Shown here in pieces: positions 36,498-46,742 of a DNA stretch of 64,000 bases; position 1 is the stretch's first letter, and every line of letters begins with the position of its first letter. The position numbers were made by a program, and so were the translations under genes. This DNA is from Thermoplasmata archaeon (GTDB lineage Archaea > Thermoplasmatota > Thermoplasmata > Lutacidiplasmatales > UBA184), in contig JAKIWI010000008.1 of the NCBI GenBank assembly GCA_022750115.1, positions 1 to 64,000 on the forward strand, written 5' to 3'. The notes below the pieces were generated by a model, which was not told where the DNA came from, searched no databases, and saw nothing but the letters and a program-made list of their open reading frames with translations.

Positions 36498-37814
36498 ATG
36501 TCGGAGAGCGAGCCGGTCGACCCGTGGGAGCGGCTGCGCTCGCTCCCGATGGGGACGACGGTGGCGGTCATCCGATCCGACGGGAGCACATGGACGGGCG
36601 CGGTCGTTCCGCCGCATGAGTTCTCCGGCGCGAGGGTGATTCAGCTCAAACTCGCCAGCGGCTACAACGTCGGATTGCGGATCGATCCGACGGACCGCGT
36701 GACCGTCACGGAACCCACCAAGGCGAACGGGAACGGCCTCCACAACTGGGGGAGTCCACCCGCCACCACCCCCACCGGCCCGTGGGTGGCGCTCCTTACG
36801 ACCGGTGGGACGATCGCGTCTCGGGTGGACTATCGGACCGGCGGCGTCCGCCCGGTTCAGGGCGAACGGGAGATTCTCAGCTTCTACCCCGACCTCGCTC
36901 AGGACGGCCCCGTTCGCGTGGTCCCCGTGTTCGACCGGTTGAGCGAGGAGATCGGCCCGGAGGATTGGGACGAGATGGCCCGCCGAACCGCTGCGGTCTT
37001 CGCCCAGGGAGCGAGCGGCGTTGTCATCGCCCACGGAACCGACACGATGGCGTACACGTCGGCCGCGCTCTCCTTCCTCCTCGAAGACCTGCCCGGTCCC
37101 GTGGTGCTCGTGGGGGCGCAGCGCTCCCCGGACCGACCGTCCTCCGACGGGTTTACGAATCTCACGGCCGCCGTTCGACTCGCCCGCCATCCGGAGCTCG
37201 GGGAGGTCGTGGTCGTCATGCACGACGGTCTCTCCGACGACCGCTTCGCGGTTCACCGGGGCACGCGCGTCCGCAAGATGCACTCAAGCCGGCGGGACGC
37301 GTTCCGGTCCCGCAACGGTCCGCCGCTCGGCTACGTGGAAGGCCCCACCGTGCGCCTCGACCGACCCTTCCGCCCGAAGTCGAAGGGTCCCGCGAAGTTC
37401 ACCGGTCCCCTCGGGACTGGCGCGACTATTCTCTGGTTTCATCCTGGGCTCTCGCCCGAGCGGGCGGCCTCGTTCGCCACCGGGGCGCGCGGGATCGTCA
37501 TCGCCGGCACCGGTCTCGGTCACGTTTCGCTTGCCCATCTCCCGTGGATCCGAGACTCCATCGCGAAGGGGACGGTCATCGCGATGACGACGCAATGCCT
37601 CGAGGGGGAGGCCGACCCGTTCGTCTACGCGACCGGCCGCGAGCTGGCCCGCGCGGGCGTCATCTACCTCGGCGACGCCCTCCCCGAGACGGCGTACACG
37701 AAGCTCCTCTGGGCGCTCGGCCAATCGAACGACCCGCAACGCGTCGGCGAGCTTCTCGCGACCCCCCGGGCCGGCGACCTCGAGGCGCGGCGCGAGGCCG
37801 AGGACCACCCATGA
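36498..37814 (+). CDS. gatD: Glutamyl-tRNA(Gln) amidotransferase subunit D
   Basis: WVALLTTGGTIASRVDYRTGGVRP, GVVIAHGTDTMAYTSAALSF, GIVIAGTGLGHV; paired with gatE. Confidence 0.93.
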   Translation: MSESEPVDPWERLRSLPMGTTVAVIRSDGSTWTGAVVPPHEFSGARVIQLKLASGYNVGLRIDPTDRVTVTEPTKANGNGLHNWGSPPATTPTGPWVALLTTGGTIASRVDYRTGGVRPVQGEREILSFYPDLAQDGPVRVVPVFDRLSEEIGPEDWDEMARRTAAVFAQGASGVVIAHGTDTMAYTSAALSFLLEDLPGPVVLVGAQRSPDRPSSDGFTNLTAAVRLARHPELGEVVVVMHDGLSDDRFAVHRGTRVRKMHSSRRDAFRSRNGPPLGYVEGPTVRLDRPFRPKSKGPAKFTGPLGTGATILWFHPGLSPERAASFATGARGIVIAGTGLGHVSLAHLPWIRDSIAKGTVIAMTTQCLEGEADPFVYATGRELARAGVIYLGDALPETAYTKLLWALGQSNDPQRVGELLATPRAGDLEARREAEDHP

Positions 37815-39673
37815 GGGCCGGGCTCGAGGTCCACCAGCAACTCGCCACGGGCAAGCTGTTCTGCGCCTGTCCGTCGGAGCTCTCCGAGACCGTCACGCGG
37901 ACCGTCGAGCGCCGTCTCCGCGCCACCGGCGGCGAGAACCACGCGATCGACCCTGCGGCCGCCTTTCAGGCGTCCCGCAATCTCACCTACCTCTACGAGG
38001 CGACCCCGACGAGTTGCCTCGTCGAGCTCGATGAGGAGCCGCCCCATCCCCTCAACGGCGAGGCGCTCGACGTCGCGCTCACGATGGCGCTCCTGCTCGG
38101 CGCTCGCCCGCTCGACGAGGTCGAGGTGATGCGGAAGATCGTCGTCGACGGCTCCAACACGTCCGGCTTTCAGCGGACGGCGCTCGTGGCGGTGGACGGG
38201 CGGCTCGAGGTCGGCGGCCGTTCCTACTCGATCCCGACGATCTGCCTCGAGGAGGACGCGTGCCGGCGGGGCGCCGAGTCGAAGCTGGGCGTCCACTTCC
38301 GCCTGGACCGCCTGGGGATCCCGCTCGTCGAGATCGCGACCGGCCCGGAGATCCAGAGCGGCGAAGAGGCGCGGACGGTCGCCGAGGAGATCGGGCTCCT
38401 CCTGCGGGCGACGCGGCGGGTCCGACGTGGGATTGGGTCCATCCGCGAGGATGTCAACGTCTCGGCCGAGGGCGGGGCCCGCGTCGAGCTGAAAGGGGTC
38501 CAGGAGCTACGACTCGTCCCGCAGTACGTCGACGGCGAGGTGGCGCGCCAACGCGCCCTCCTCGAGGTTCGCGACGAACTGAGCCGGCGGCACGCCAGCG
38601 TGCCGAACGACGCGCCGACCGACGTCACCGAGGAGCTCCGCGGTCTGGGGAGCGGTCCGCTCGGCGACACGGTTCGCCGGGGAGGCGCCGTGCTCGGCAT
38701 CGCCCTTCTCGGGTTCTCGGGGCTCCTCGCACCGCCGGGCGGAACCCGCGAACGGCTGGGCCGCGAGCTCGCCGACCACGCCCGCACGACCGGAGTCCGC
38801 GGCCTGTTCCACTCCGACGAGATCCCCTCGCAGGGGATCGAAGGGGGGATCAACCTCGCACTCCGAAATCGACTTCGCGCGACGGGTCCGCAGGATGCAT
38901 TCGTCCTCGTGGCGGCTCCCACGCCCGAGGAGGCGAACCGGGCGCTCGCCGCGATCCGGGCACGCGCGGCCCAGGCGCTCGAAGGCATTCCCGCCGAAAC
39001 GCGCGACCCGCTCCCCGACGGCCGGACGCGGTTTTCGCGCCCGCTCCCCGGTCGCGACCGGATGTATCCGGAGACCGACGTCCCCCCCATCGCGGTCAGC
39101 GCGGAGCGACTTCGGACGCTGCGCGCCCACCTGCCGGAGCGTCCCTCCGAGACCCGCGCGCGCCTGCTCGCGAAGTACTCCCTCTCCGAGGACGTCGCGC
39201 GCGCCCTCCAGAAGGCGGCGGATGTGGACCGGTTCGAGGAACTGGTGGCCCGCGGCCACACGAGCGCCCTGGTGGCGCAACTGCTCGCCAGGGAGATCCC
39301 CGCGACGGGGGACGACGAGCCGTTCGATTTCCCGACCGAGCTGCTGGACGAGCTACTCACCGCAGTCGAGCACGGGACCTTCGCAAAGGAAGGGATCGGC
39401 CCGGTCGTCGCCGCGCTCGCGGCTGGCGCCCCGACAGTCGCCGACGCCATCGCGAAGAGCGGCCTCTCCGGCATGGACCGCACCCAGCTCGAATCGATCG
39501 CATCGGCGATCGTCGCGAAGAACGAGGCGCTGATCGCCTCCCGCGGCGAAGGTGCCTTTTCCCCTCTGATGGGGGATCTCATGCGGGAAGTGCGCGGCCG
39601 GCGTGACGGACAAGAGGTCGCCGAGGTCCTCCGCGTCGCCCTGGCCCGGCGGTCCGCGCCGGGAACCACGTGA
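37811..39673 (+). CDS. gatE: Glutamyl-tRNA(Gln) amidotransferase subunit E
   Basis: MRAGLEVHQQLATGKLFCACPSEL...GSIREDVNVSAEGGARVELKGVQEL...RMYPETDVPPI; ATGA overlap with gatD. Confidence 0.95.
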   Translation: MRAGLEVHQQLATGKLFCACPSELSETVTRTVERRLRATGGENHAIDPAAAFQASRNLTYLYEATPTSCLVELDEEPPHPLNGEALDVALTMALLLGARPLDEVEVMRKIVVDGSNTSGFQRTALVAVDGRLEVGGRSYSIPTICLEEDACRRGAESKLGVHFRLDRLGIPLVEIATGPEIQSGEEARTVAEEIGLLLRATRRVRRGIGSIREDVNVSAEGGARVELKGVQELRLVPQYVDGEVARQRALLEVRDELSRRHASVPNDAPTDVTEELRGLGSGPLGDTVRRGGAVLGIALLGFSGLLAPPGGTRERLGRELADHARTTGVRGLFHSDEIPSQGIEGGINLALRNRLRATGPQDAFVLVAAPTPEEANRALAAIRARAAQALEGIPAETRDPLPDGRTRFSRPLPGRDRMYPETDVPPIAVSAERLRTLRAHLPERPSETRARLLAKYSLSEDVARALQKAADVDRFEELVARGHTSALVAQLLAREIPATGDDEPFDFPTELLDELLTAVEHGTFAKEGIGPVVAALAAGAPTVADAIAKSGLSGMDRTQLESIASAIVAKNEALIASRGEGAFSPLMGDLMREVRGRRDGQEVAEVLRVALARRSAPGTT

Positions 39674-40395
39674 CCGGGGCGAAGGGGCGACGCCCCAAGC
39701 TTCGCGCTCTCGTCACGGACATCGACGGCACGCTGACCGATGCGTCGCGCCGCCTGAACCTCGATGCCGTCGGCCTCCTTCGAGTCCTCCAGGACTCGGG
39801 CGTCGTTGTCGTCCTCGCGACGGGGAACGTTCTTCCCGTGGCGCTCGCGATCCACCGCTCCGTTGGGCTCACCGGACCGATCGTCGCCGAGAACGGCGGA
39901 TTGATCTACCGTCGGGTCGACGGCCACGACGAGGTGGAGACGCTCGCGCGGCGCTCCGTCGCACTGGCGGCGTACCGCAAGCTCCTCGCGAAGGGGATTC
40001 CGGTGCAGCGGCTGTTCACCGACCGATGGCGCGAGACCGAAGTGGCGCTCGAACCGTCGGGCGACCTCGCGAAGATCCGCCGCGTCCTCCGCGGGACCTC
40101 GGCGGCCGTCGAGTCGACCGGCTACGCGATCCACCTGATGGAGCGAGGAGCGGGAAAGCGGTCGGCGCTCGACCGCGCCATCGAGCCGCTGGGCCTCTCA
40201 CTCCGCGACTGCGTCGTCGCCGGCGATGGCGACAACGACGTCGGGATGCTGCGCGCGGCGGGGTTCGGGATTTCGTTCCCGAACGGGAGTCCGAGGGCCC
40301 GCGCCGCCGCCGATTACGTCAGCCGGGAGCCGTACGCTCCGGGGTTCGTCGAAGCGCTTATGCGGAGCGGCATCGTCGCCCGCTCTGTCCGATAG
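39670..40395 (+). CDS. Archaeal phosphoglycolate-phosphatase-type HAD hydrolase
   Basis: LRALVTDIDGTLTDASRRLNLDAV...VVLATGNVLPVA...VAGDGDNDVGMLRAAG. Confidence 0.85.
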   Translation: MTGAKGRRPKLRALVTDIDGTLTDASRRLNLDAVGLLRVLQDSGVVVVLATGNVLPVALAIHRSVGLTGPIVAENGGLIYRRVDGHDEVETLARRSVALAAYRKLLAKGIPVQRLFTDRWRETEVALEPSGDLAKIRRVLRGTSAAVESTGYAIHLMERGAGKRSALDRAIEPLGLSLRDCVVAGDGDNDVGMLRAAGFGISFPNGSPRARAAADYVSREPYAPGFVEALMRSGIVARSVR

Positions 40396-40409
40396 GGAGC
40401 TCGGCACAG

Positions 40410-40613
40410 ATGCTCGTCGGGACCTGCCAGAAGTGCGGCGCGCCGGCGACCCTTCGCTGTGCGTTCTGCGGTCGAACGTTCTGTCGCAACTGCCTCGACT
40501 CCGACGAGCGGCTGTGTTCCGACTGTCTCACGATGCAGAAGGCCGCCAAGGGACCCGCGGGTGCGCGTCTTCCGCCGTCGCGGCGGATGGCACCGTCGGA
40601 CGTTCGTCGGTAA
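40410..40613 (+). CDS. Small treble-clef/B-box-like zinc finger protein
   Basis: CQKCGAPATLRCAFCGRTFCRNCLDSDERLCSDC. Confidence 0.7.
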   Translation: MLVGTCQKCGAPATLRCAFCGRTFCRNCLDSDERLCSDCLTMQKAAKGPAGARLPPSRRMAPSDVRR

Positions 40614-40618
40614 CCGCG

Positions 40619-41017
40619 CTAGTAGGGAAAACCGGGAATCCGGATCGGCCCGGGAGCCGATTCCCGGGCCATCCAGAGGAGCGCGATGCCGAAGAAGCCC
40701 GTGAGCACGCCCATGATCAGGAACGCCCAGGCGTACGGCCCGTACGACGGGTAAATTCTCCAGAGCCCGACGACCCGCCCGCCGGCGTGGGCGGACGCGT
40801 GCAGCAGGACGTTCAGGAATACACCGAGACCCCAACCGAGGAACAGGAACAGCCCGCCCGCGATCTGGAACCCGGCGCGCTCGTCGCCGCCTTCGTCCTC
40901 CGGCTCGACGGCCGGGGTCTCTTGGAGGTCCGTCACGGCGCCTACGCGAAGCCGGGGACCGACTTCGCGTCGCGGGGCGACGGGCGCATCGGGGACTTGC
41001 GGAGCTCCTTCGGGCAC
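40619..41017 (-). CDS. Two-TM membrane protein
   Basis: IAGGLFLFLGWGLGVFLNVLLH and YAWAFLIMGVLTGFFGIALLWMA. Confidence 0.6.
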   Translation of the reverse strand: MPEGAPQVPDAPVAPRREVGPRLRVGAVTDLQETPAVEPEDEGGDERAGFQIAGGLFLFLGWGLGVFLNVLLHASAHAGGRVVGLWRIYPSYGPYAWAFLIMGVLTGFFGIALLWMARESAPGPIRIPGFPY

Positions 41018-41238
41018 TCCACGAGCCGCACCATCGGGGCGGACTGGACGATGTACGCCGGGAGTCCCGTGTTCGGGTCGTTGCCCGCGCGCAGGATGTT
41101 CATGATCTCGAGCTTGACCTCGATGATGGAGCCGTCCTTCAGCTTCAGGCGGATCCGTCCGTCGCCCTCGAGCGGGGAGTAGTCGACGATCTCGGCGTTC
41201 GAGAGATCCGGCTGCTGGCCGGGGACGCCGCCCATCAT
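40942..41238 (-). CDS. Conserved small protein downstream of rpl11
   Basis: DLSNAEIVDYSPLEGDGRIRLKLKDGSIIEVKLEIMNILRAGNDPNTGLPAYIVQSAPMVRLV. Confidence 0.7.
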   Translation of the reverse strand: MMGGVPGQQPDLSNAEIVDYSPLEGDGRIRLKLKDGSIIEVKLEIMNILRAGNDPNTGLPAYIVQSAPMVRLVECPKELRKSPMRPSPRDAKSVPGFA

Positions 41239-41702
41239 GTGGCGCTCCGCTTGGCGATGCGCTCCTTGAGCAACGCCCGGGGGTCCTGGCCGTCGACGGT
41301 GAGGCCCATCGAGACGCAGGTGCCGATCACCTGGTTGACCTTCTCCTCGGGGCCCTTGCCGAACAGGTCCTCGCCCTTCGCTTCCGCGATGCGTCGGATG
41401 GCCTCGAGCTTGACGTCCCCGACGGACTCGGTCCCCGACTTGCCGGAGCCCTTCTCCTTCCCCGCTTCCTTGAGGAGGAGCGCGGCAACGGGCGGGCGAC
41501 CGACGACCAGAGTGAAGGCACGAGTCGCGGGGTCGACCTTGATGATGACCGGGACCTTCATCCCGGCGAATCCCTTTGTCTGTTCGTTGATCTGCTGAAC
41601 GACCTGGACGACGTTCACGCCGAGCGGCCCGAGGGCCGGTCCGAGCGGGTTCCCCGGCGTCGCCTTTCCGCCTTCGACGAGGACGCTTACTTCATCCGCC
41701 AC
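41235..41702 (-). CDS. rpl11: Ribosomal protein L11
   Basis: VSVLVEGGKATPGNPLGPALGPLGVNVVQVVQQINEQTKGFAGMKVPV. Confidence 0.97.
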   Translation of the reverse strand: MADEVSVLVEGGKATPGNPLGPALGPLGVNVVQVVQQINEQTKGFAGMKVPVIIKVDPATRAFTLVVGRPPVAALLLKEAGKEKGSGKSGTESVGDVKLEAIRRIAEAKGEDLFGKGPEEKVNQVIGTCVSMGLTVDGQDPRALLKERIAKRSAT

Positions 41703-42699
41703 TCTTCCCGCCTCCCTTCTCCAACATGCGTACGTGGTCGCCGCGGACGGTGACCGGGATCGGAACGACCGCCTCGATCAGCTCCACGGTGATCTCTTCC
41801 TTGGCCTGGTCGATCTTCTTCACGCGGGCCTTCTCGCCCTTGAACGGTCCGGCGATGAGCTCGACGATCGCGCCCTCGACGAATCCTTCGACGGTGATGC
41901 GCGGCAAGAGCAGCGGCTCGACTTCCTTCAGCGTCGTCTCGCCGGCGACGAGGCCGCGGGCCTTTCGGATCCCGTGGAGCATCTCGCGGACGCCCTCGAA
42001 GCTCATCCCCTCGGCGAAGACGTAGCCGCGGAGTCCCGACGGGACCAGGAGAGCGAACACGACGTCGGGCTTCTCCTCGGCGCGCGCGAGGAGGGTGTCG
42101 GCGACCTCCGTCTCGTAACCCCGGGCGCTCTTGATCGCAAGGACCGCCTGACGAGCGGCGCATCCGAGCGTGAGGGTCACGGGCTTGGTGTCGTCGTCCC
42201 ATAGGGCGGAGAGTCGGATCTCGACGCGGTCGCCGTACCGGACGCCGACGGGCGCCGTGATCTGAAACGCCAGCGGGACCGCGGCGGTCGGCGCCATCGG
42301 GACGTTGGTCTTCTCGTGGCGCTTCACGAGCTCCGAGAAGCTCCGCTTGCCCGGCGGGAGCCATTGGACGGGCCACTCGGCACCCTCGCCCGGGTAGGTC
42401 GAAGTGTAGACGACCTCGACGCTCAGGTGGACGGTGCCCGATTCGGTGTGAGCGCTGCTCATCACCGCGGAGAGGGTCGTGATGGTGCCGGCCGTCACCT
42501 CGCGGACGGTGTCGTCGGCCGCCTTCAGGGTCAGGAGTCCGGGGATCTCCTTCTTGACGACGGGCGCCGCCGTCGGCGTGCCCACGACCACCGCGGAGGG
42601 GGTCGACACGGCCGGCGCGGGAGACTTCGGCGCCGACGGGTGGGCGGACTCCTCGCCCGTCAGAAGACCGATGCCCTCGTCGTTGGGGTTGCCGCTCAT
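41692..42699 (-). CDS. spt5: Transcription elongation factor Spt5 with long N-terminal extension
   Basis: C-terminal NGN-KOW: ALLVPSGLRGYVFAEGMSFEGVREMLHGIRKARGLV...GAIVELIAGPFKGEKARVKKI; about 180 extra N-terminal residues. Confidence 0.88.
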   Translation of the reverse strand: MSGNPNDEGIGLLTGEESAHPSAPKSPAPAVSTPSAVVVGTPTAAPVVKKEIPGLLTLKAADDTVREVTAGTITTLSAVMSSAHTESGTVHLSVEVVYTSTYPGEGAEWPVQWLPPGKRSFSELVKRHEKTNVPMAPTAAVPLAFQITAPVGVRYGDRVEIRLSALWDDDTKPVTLTLGCAARQAVLAIKSARGYETEVADTLLARAEEKPDVVFALLVPSGLRGYVFAEGMSFEGVREMLHGIRKARGLVAGETTLKEVEPLLLPRITVEGFVEGAIVELIAGPFKGEKARVKKIDQAKEEITVELIEAVVPIPVTVRGDHVRMLEKGGGKSGG

Positions 42700-42707
42700 C
42701 GGTCGCC

Positions 42708-42959
42708 CTACAGGCCCAGTTGGGAGAGGTAGTTCGCCCACAACCATGGGCCGATCTGCGTGAAGAAAATGTAGATCGTGAACCCGATCGAGCCGATCAG
42801 GACCGCTCCGATCCACGTGACCTCGAGGACGCGGACGTACTCGTCCACCGCGGGCTTGCGCGCCATGCGGAGCACGCGGCCGAACTTCCCGTGGCCCACG
42901 CCGCGCAGCCGGCCGTCAAAGCCGTCCTGCACCCGGCGGGCGCGGTCGAGGAACGCCAT
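42708..42959 (-). CDS. secE: Preprotein translocase subunit SecE/Sss1
   Basis: Amphipathic N-terminus then ARKPAVDEYVRVLEVTWIGAVLIGSIGFTIYIFF; between ftsZ and spt5. Confidence 0.85.
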   Translation of the reverse strand: MAFLDRARRVQDGFDGRLRGVGHGKFGRVLRMARKPAVDEYVRVLEVTWIGAVLIGSIGFTIYIFFTQIGPWLWANYLSQLGL

Positions 42960-42966
42960 GTTTCAC

Positions 42967-44091
42967 CTAGCGGACGACATCGAGCTCGGGCCCGGACTTC
43001 CGGGCGGGCGCTCCGCCGGCCGAGGGGCCCGCGAAAATCTGGGGGGATTTAACTCCGGTGACCACCAGCATGACCCGGATCGTGCTCTGCATTGTCGGGT
43101 CGACGGCGGCACCCCAGATAATCCGCGCTGTCGGGGAGATCGCCTTCTGGACGACCTCGGCCGCCTTCTGGGCCTCGGAGACGGTCATGTCCGGGCCGCC
43201 GGTGACGTTGATGAGGGCCCCGGTCGCCCCGCCGATGTCGACGTGGAGGAGCGGGGAGTTGATCGCCTCGAGGACGGCGTCCTCGGCACGGTTCTCGCTT
43301 TCCGATTCGCCGATGCCGATGAGGGCGACGCCGCCGCCCTTCATGATCGTGCGGAGGTCGTTGAAATCGAGGTTGACGAGCCCTGGCCGCGTGATGATCT
43401 CGGTGATGCCGCGGATCGCCCGGGCCAGCACCGAGTCCGCGACCTTGAACGCCGTTTGGATCGGGAGCCGCGGGACGAGCTCGAGGAGACGGTCGTTGGG
43501 AATCGTGATCACGGTGTCGATCGTCGAGCGGAGCCGCTCGAGTCCCCACATCGCGTTCTCGGCGCGGACGAGCCCTTCGGAGGCGAATGGCAGGGTGCAG
43601 ACCGCGATCGTCAGCGGGTTCCCGCCGTTCGCGTCCTTGGCCGCCTGAGCGACGACCGGCGCCGAACCGGTCCCCGTGCCGCCGCCGAGCCCGAGCGTGA
43701 TGAACACCATGTCCGAGTCCGCGAGCGCCTTCTTGAGATCGTCTTCGGCCTCGCGCGCCGCCTGCTCGCCCACCTGGGGCAGAGCCCCTGCCCCGAGCCC
43801 GCGCGTGAGGCGCCGGCCGAGGAGGATCTTCTTCGGAGCGTGGATGGCGAGTAGGTGCTGCGCGTCGGTGTTGCACGCGATCATGTCGGCGCCCGAGAGT
43901 CCCTCCTCGGCGAGCCGGTTGATCGTGTTGCAGCCGCCGCCGCCGCAGCCGACGACCTTGATGTTGGTCTTCAGCGAGGCGAGGACCGCCTCGAGCTCGG
44001 CGTCGTCGTTCGAGGGAGGGGGCCGACTTTCGGAGGTCCGCTTGGTCTCGCTCGGTAGGTGCGCAAGGATCTCCTGCGCAAGCGGTCGCAT
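42967..44091 (-). CDS. ftsZ: Cell division protein FtsZ
   Basis: [17 protein letters not shown], tubulin signature [24 protein letters not shown]. Confidence 0.97.
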   Translation of the reverse strand: MRPLAQEILAHLPSETKRTSESRPPPSNDDAELEAVLASLKTNIKVVGCGGGGCNTINRLAEEGLSGADMIACNTDAQHLLAIHAPKKILLGRRLTRGLGAGALPQVGEQAAREAEDDLKKALADSDMVFITLGLGGGTGTGSAPVVAQAAKDANGGNPLTIAVCTLPFASEGLVRAENAMWGLERLRSTIDTVITIPNDRLLELVPRLPIQTAFKVADSVLARAIRGITEIITRPGLVNLDFNDLRTIMKGGGVALIGIGESESENRAEDAVLEAINSPLLHVDIGGATGALINVTGGPDMTVSEAQKAAEVVQKAISPTARIIWGAAVDPTMQSTIRVMLVVTGVKSPQIFAGPSAGGAPARKSGPELDVVR

Positions 44092-44168
44092 CTGAAGCGT
44101 CCTCGGCGGAGCGAGCGGTGGTCCCATTAAAAGCATTGGTGGTGGGTTGGCGGCCGTAAGGGTGACCA

Positions 44169-44912
44169 ATGCAGTACGCGCGATGGGCCCCGCAGTACGC
44201 CCGCATCGCGGAGGCGTTCGGGTTCGACCTCGCGCGGGAAGCGGCCGCCGCCGACCGCTTGCGATCGCTCCTCCCCCCTCCCGCCCTGGAGCGACCGCTC
44301 GAACGGTGCGCCGAGCGGATCATCGGCCGAGAAGCGGTCGTCGTCGGCCTTGCCCCCGAGGCCGGGGCCCCCCCGCTCCACCTCCTCGCTCCGACCCAAC
44401 TACCGCGGGTCGTCCTCGCCGCCGACGGGGCGACGGCCCGATGTCTCGCGGGCGGGATCGTGCCGGACCTGGTCGTGACGGACCTGGACGGACCGGTCGC
44501 CTCCGAGGTGAACGCGAACGTTCGAGGGGCTCTCACCGTCGTCCACGCCCACGCCGACAACGTCGAGGCCATGGAGCGGTGGGTCCCCGAGTTCTCCGGG
44601 GCGCTCGCGGGGTCGTGGGCGGGTCCGCCGACCCCCGCCCTCCTGGACGCGGGCGGGTTCACGGACGGGGAACGCGCCGCCTTCCTCGCGGCCCACGTCG
44701 GGGCGACTCGGGTGCTGCTGTGGGGATTCGACTTCGACCGCCCAGACGGAGAGTCGGTCGAGGAGCGCGAGACGAAGCGTCGAAAGCTCGCCTTCGCACG
44801 ACAGGACCTGCTGCTGCTGGTCTCGGGAGGCGGTCCGCCGATCGACGAGTGGCGGCGGGACGGCAGCCTACGTCCGTTTCAGGCGGAGACGGCCGAAAGG
44901 TCGACCCAGTAG
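44169..44912 (+). CDS. mptE: MptE-like 6-hydroxymethylpterin diphosphokinase (DUF115-like)
   Basis: [28 protein letters not shown]...VHAHADN...[26 protein letters not shown]. Confidence 0.8.
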   Translation: MQYARWAPQYARIAEAFGFDLAREAAAADRLRSLLPPPALERPLERCAERIIGREAVVVGLAPEAGAPPLHLLAPTQLPRVVLAADGATARCLAGGIVPDLVVTDLDGPVASEVNANVRGALTVVHAHADNVEAMERWVPEFSGALAGSWAGPPTPALLDAGGFTDGERAAFLAAHVGATRVLLWGFDFDRPDGESVEERETKRRKLAFARQDLLLLVSGGGPPIDEWRRDGSLRPFQAETAERSTQ

Positions 44913-46666
44913 GCCGACGTCCCGCCGTTCTCGTAGACGACGACGAACGGCGGTCCTTCCAACCAGGAGGCGGCGGTCGCGTTCAGCGGCACGGCCGGCT
45001 CGCTCGGGTCGAGAGCGATCCCCGTGGTGCGCATCGTCCCGTCGACGATGACGAGCGAGATCGGGTCGACGAACGGGTCGTGCGGGGCGGGAGAGGACCG
45101 TAACTCGCCGAGGGCGACGCTGAGATTCTTCCCGTCGAAGAGCCCGGGCGTCGATTGCCATGTCGCCGGATTCCCGTCGAAGCCGAACACCATCGAACTG
45201 AGTCGGTGATCGCTCGCGATCGCCGCGGTGTTCGGAACGGCCATCCCCGTCCACATCCAGACCGCGACGTCGCCGTTCGTCAGGCCTTCTTGGAATCCGC
45301 CCAACACCGCCGGCGGTGGGTAGGCGATCGCGGCGTTCGCCCCGAGGAAGATGACGACCGCAAGACCGGCCGCAATCGCCGCCGGACGGCCACGTCGGTC
45401 GCCCACCAATCCGACGAGCCGGCCGAGGCTGATCGCTGCGAGGAGTCCCAGCGGGAGGACGAGGTACTCGGCGTGGCGGGCGGGGGAGATCGTCGAGAAT
45501 CCGGCCGCGAGGGCGACGAGCGCGGAGAGTCCGACGGCGAGCGTCCACAGGAGGGAAAGCGGCCCCAGTCGCGAGAATCCGAGGAGCCGCCGGGAACTGG
45601 TTGTGAAGACGATGGCGATCAGCAGCGGCGAAAAGAACAACAACGCGAGCGGATTCGTCACCTGCGAAGTTCCGGGCAGGGGCCGGAAGATCAGGATCGC
45701 CAGTCCGCCGTAGATCCCGATCAGGAGGATCGCCGCGTCCCGGATCACCGAACGGTCGCTCGGGAATTTCACGTGGAACGTCGGTCGGGGGACGTGACGG
45801 CGTCGGAACGCCACCAAGAGTCCGAGGAAGGCGATCCCTCCGAACGTCCCCGCCACGACGAGGGCGGGCGACAGCGTGTGATGCGGAATGGCGGTGGCGA
45901 CGATCTTCTGGAACGCGTTGCCGTTGTAGTACCAGAAGGCGAACGCCGTCCCGAGGAATCCCGCCAGGAACACGAACTCTCGAACCGGGAAGCGCAGGGA
46001 CCATCGGCGCGGCCAGACGAACTCCGTAAGGACGACGAGGCCGAGCGCGCTGACGACGAAGAAATAGCTGGAGAGGTGGTGCGTGATGACGAGCCCGGCC
46101 GCCGAGACCGTCAGTGGCACGTACCACCGAGCGTCCCGCCGGCTTTCGACGAACATCCACAGCATCCCAACGACCAGGAAGTCGCCGAGCGCGAGCGGAG
46201 CCGGGTGGGCGACCGAGAACATCCTCGGCATGAAGACGCTCGACAACGCGGCGCCGAGGATCGCGATCCGGTCGTTCGGGACCAGCCGCCGGAACAGCAG
46301 GAACAGCGGAAGGATTGCCAGGGCGCCGAGGACCGGGGCGACGACCTGCAGGGCCGTCAGGACGTCGGTGCCCGTGGCCCCGGCCGCCGCCGCCGAGACC
46401 TCGAAGAGACCGGGGAACTGCGGGTAGGCGACCCCCCACCCGGCGTAGCTCATCGTACTCGGCAGGTGGCCGCTCGAGAGCAGCGTCGCCGTGAGCGTGT
46501 AGTATTCTCCGGTGTCACTCCCGAAGATCGGGAACGCGAGCAGCGGTTCGAGCGCGACGAAGACGACGAGCAGGATTGCCGAGCCGAGCCATGCGAGGTC
46601 GGCGCGCTCCATCCAAACCCGAGGGCCGGCGGACCGGCGCCTTCGCTTCGCCGAGCCCCGGACCAC
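44879..46666 (-). CDS. Multi-pass GT-C-like membrane protein
   Basis: Many TM segments; early loop PIFGSDTGEYYTLTATLLSSGHLPSTMSYAGWGVAYPQFPGL; possible internal start MERADLAW. Confidence 0.65.
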   Translation of the reverse strand: MVRGSAKRRRRSAGPRVWMERADLAWLGSAILLVVFVALEPLLAFPIFGSDTGEYYTLTATLLSSGHLPSTMSYAGWGVAYPQFPGLFEVSAAAAGATGTDVLTALQVVAPVLGALAILPLFLLFRRLVPNDRIAILGAALSSVFMPRMFSVAHPAPLALGDFLVVGMLWMFVESRRDARWYVPLTVSAAGLVITHHLSSYFFVVSALGLVVLTEFVWPRRWSLRFPVREFVFLAGFLGTAFAFWYYNGNAFQKIVATAIPHHTLSPALVVAGTFGGIAFLGLLVAFRRRHVPRPTFHVKFPSDRSVIRDAAILLIGIYGGLAILIFRPLPGTSQVTNPLALLFFSPLLIAIVFTTSSRRLLGFSRLGPLSLLWTLAVGLSALVALAAGFSTISPARHAEYLVLPLGLLAAISLGRLVGLVGDRRGRPAAIAAGLAVVIFLGANAAIAYPPPAVLGGFQEGLTNGDVAVWMWTGMAVPNTAAIASDHRLSSMVFGFDGNPATWQSTPGLFDGKNLSVALGELRSSPAPHDPFVDPISLVIVDGTMRTTGIALDPSEPAVPLNATAASWLEGPPFVVVYENGGTSAYWVDLSAVSA

Positions 46667-46742
46667 GGATTATGGTCGCGTTCCACGTCGAGCCGCCCGG
46701 CCGACGGACGTTCTTTGCCATACCCATAAATAGGGGGGGCTG

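Noticed and set aside
38224-40134. 636-aa minus-strand ORF
   Set aside because: Shadow of gatE and the HAD phosphatase; Ser/Arg/Ala-biased composition.
45155-46729. 524-aa plus-strand ORF
   Set aside because: Antisense to the GT-C-like membrane protein; extreme Glu/Arg/Asp bias expected from reading hydrophobic codons backwards.
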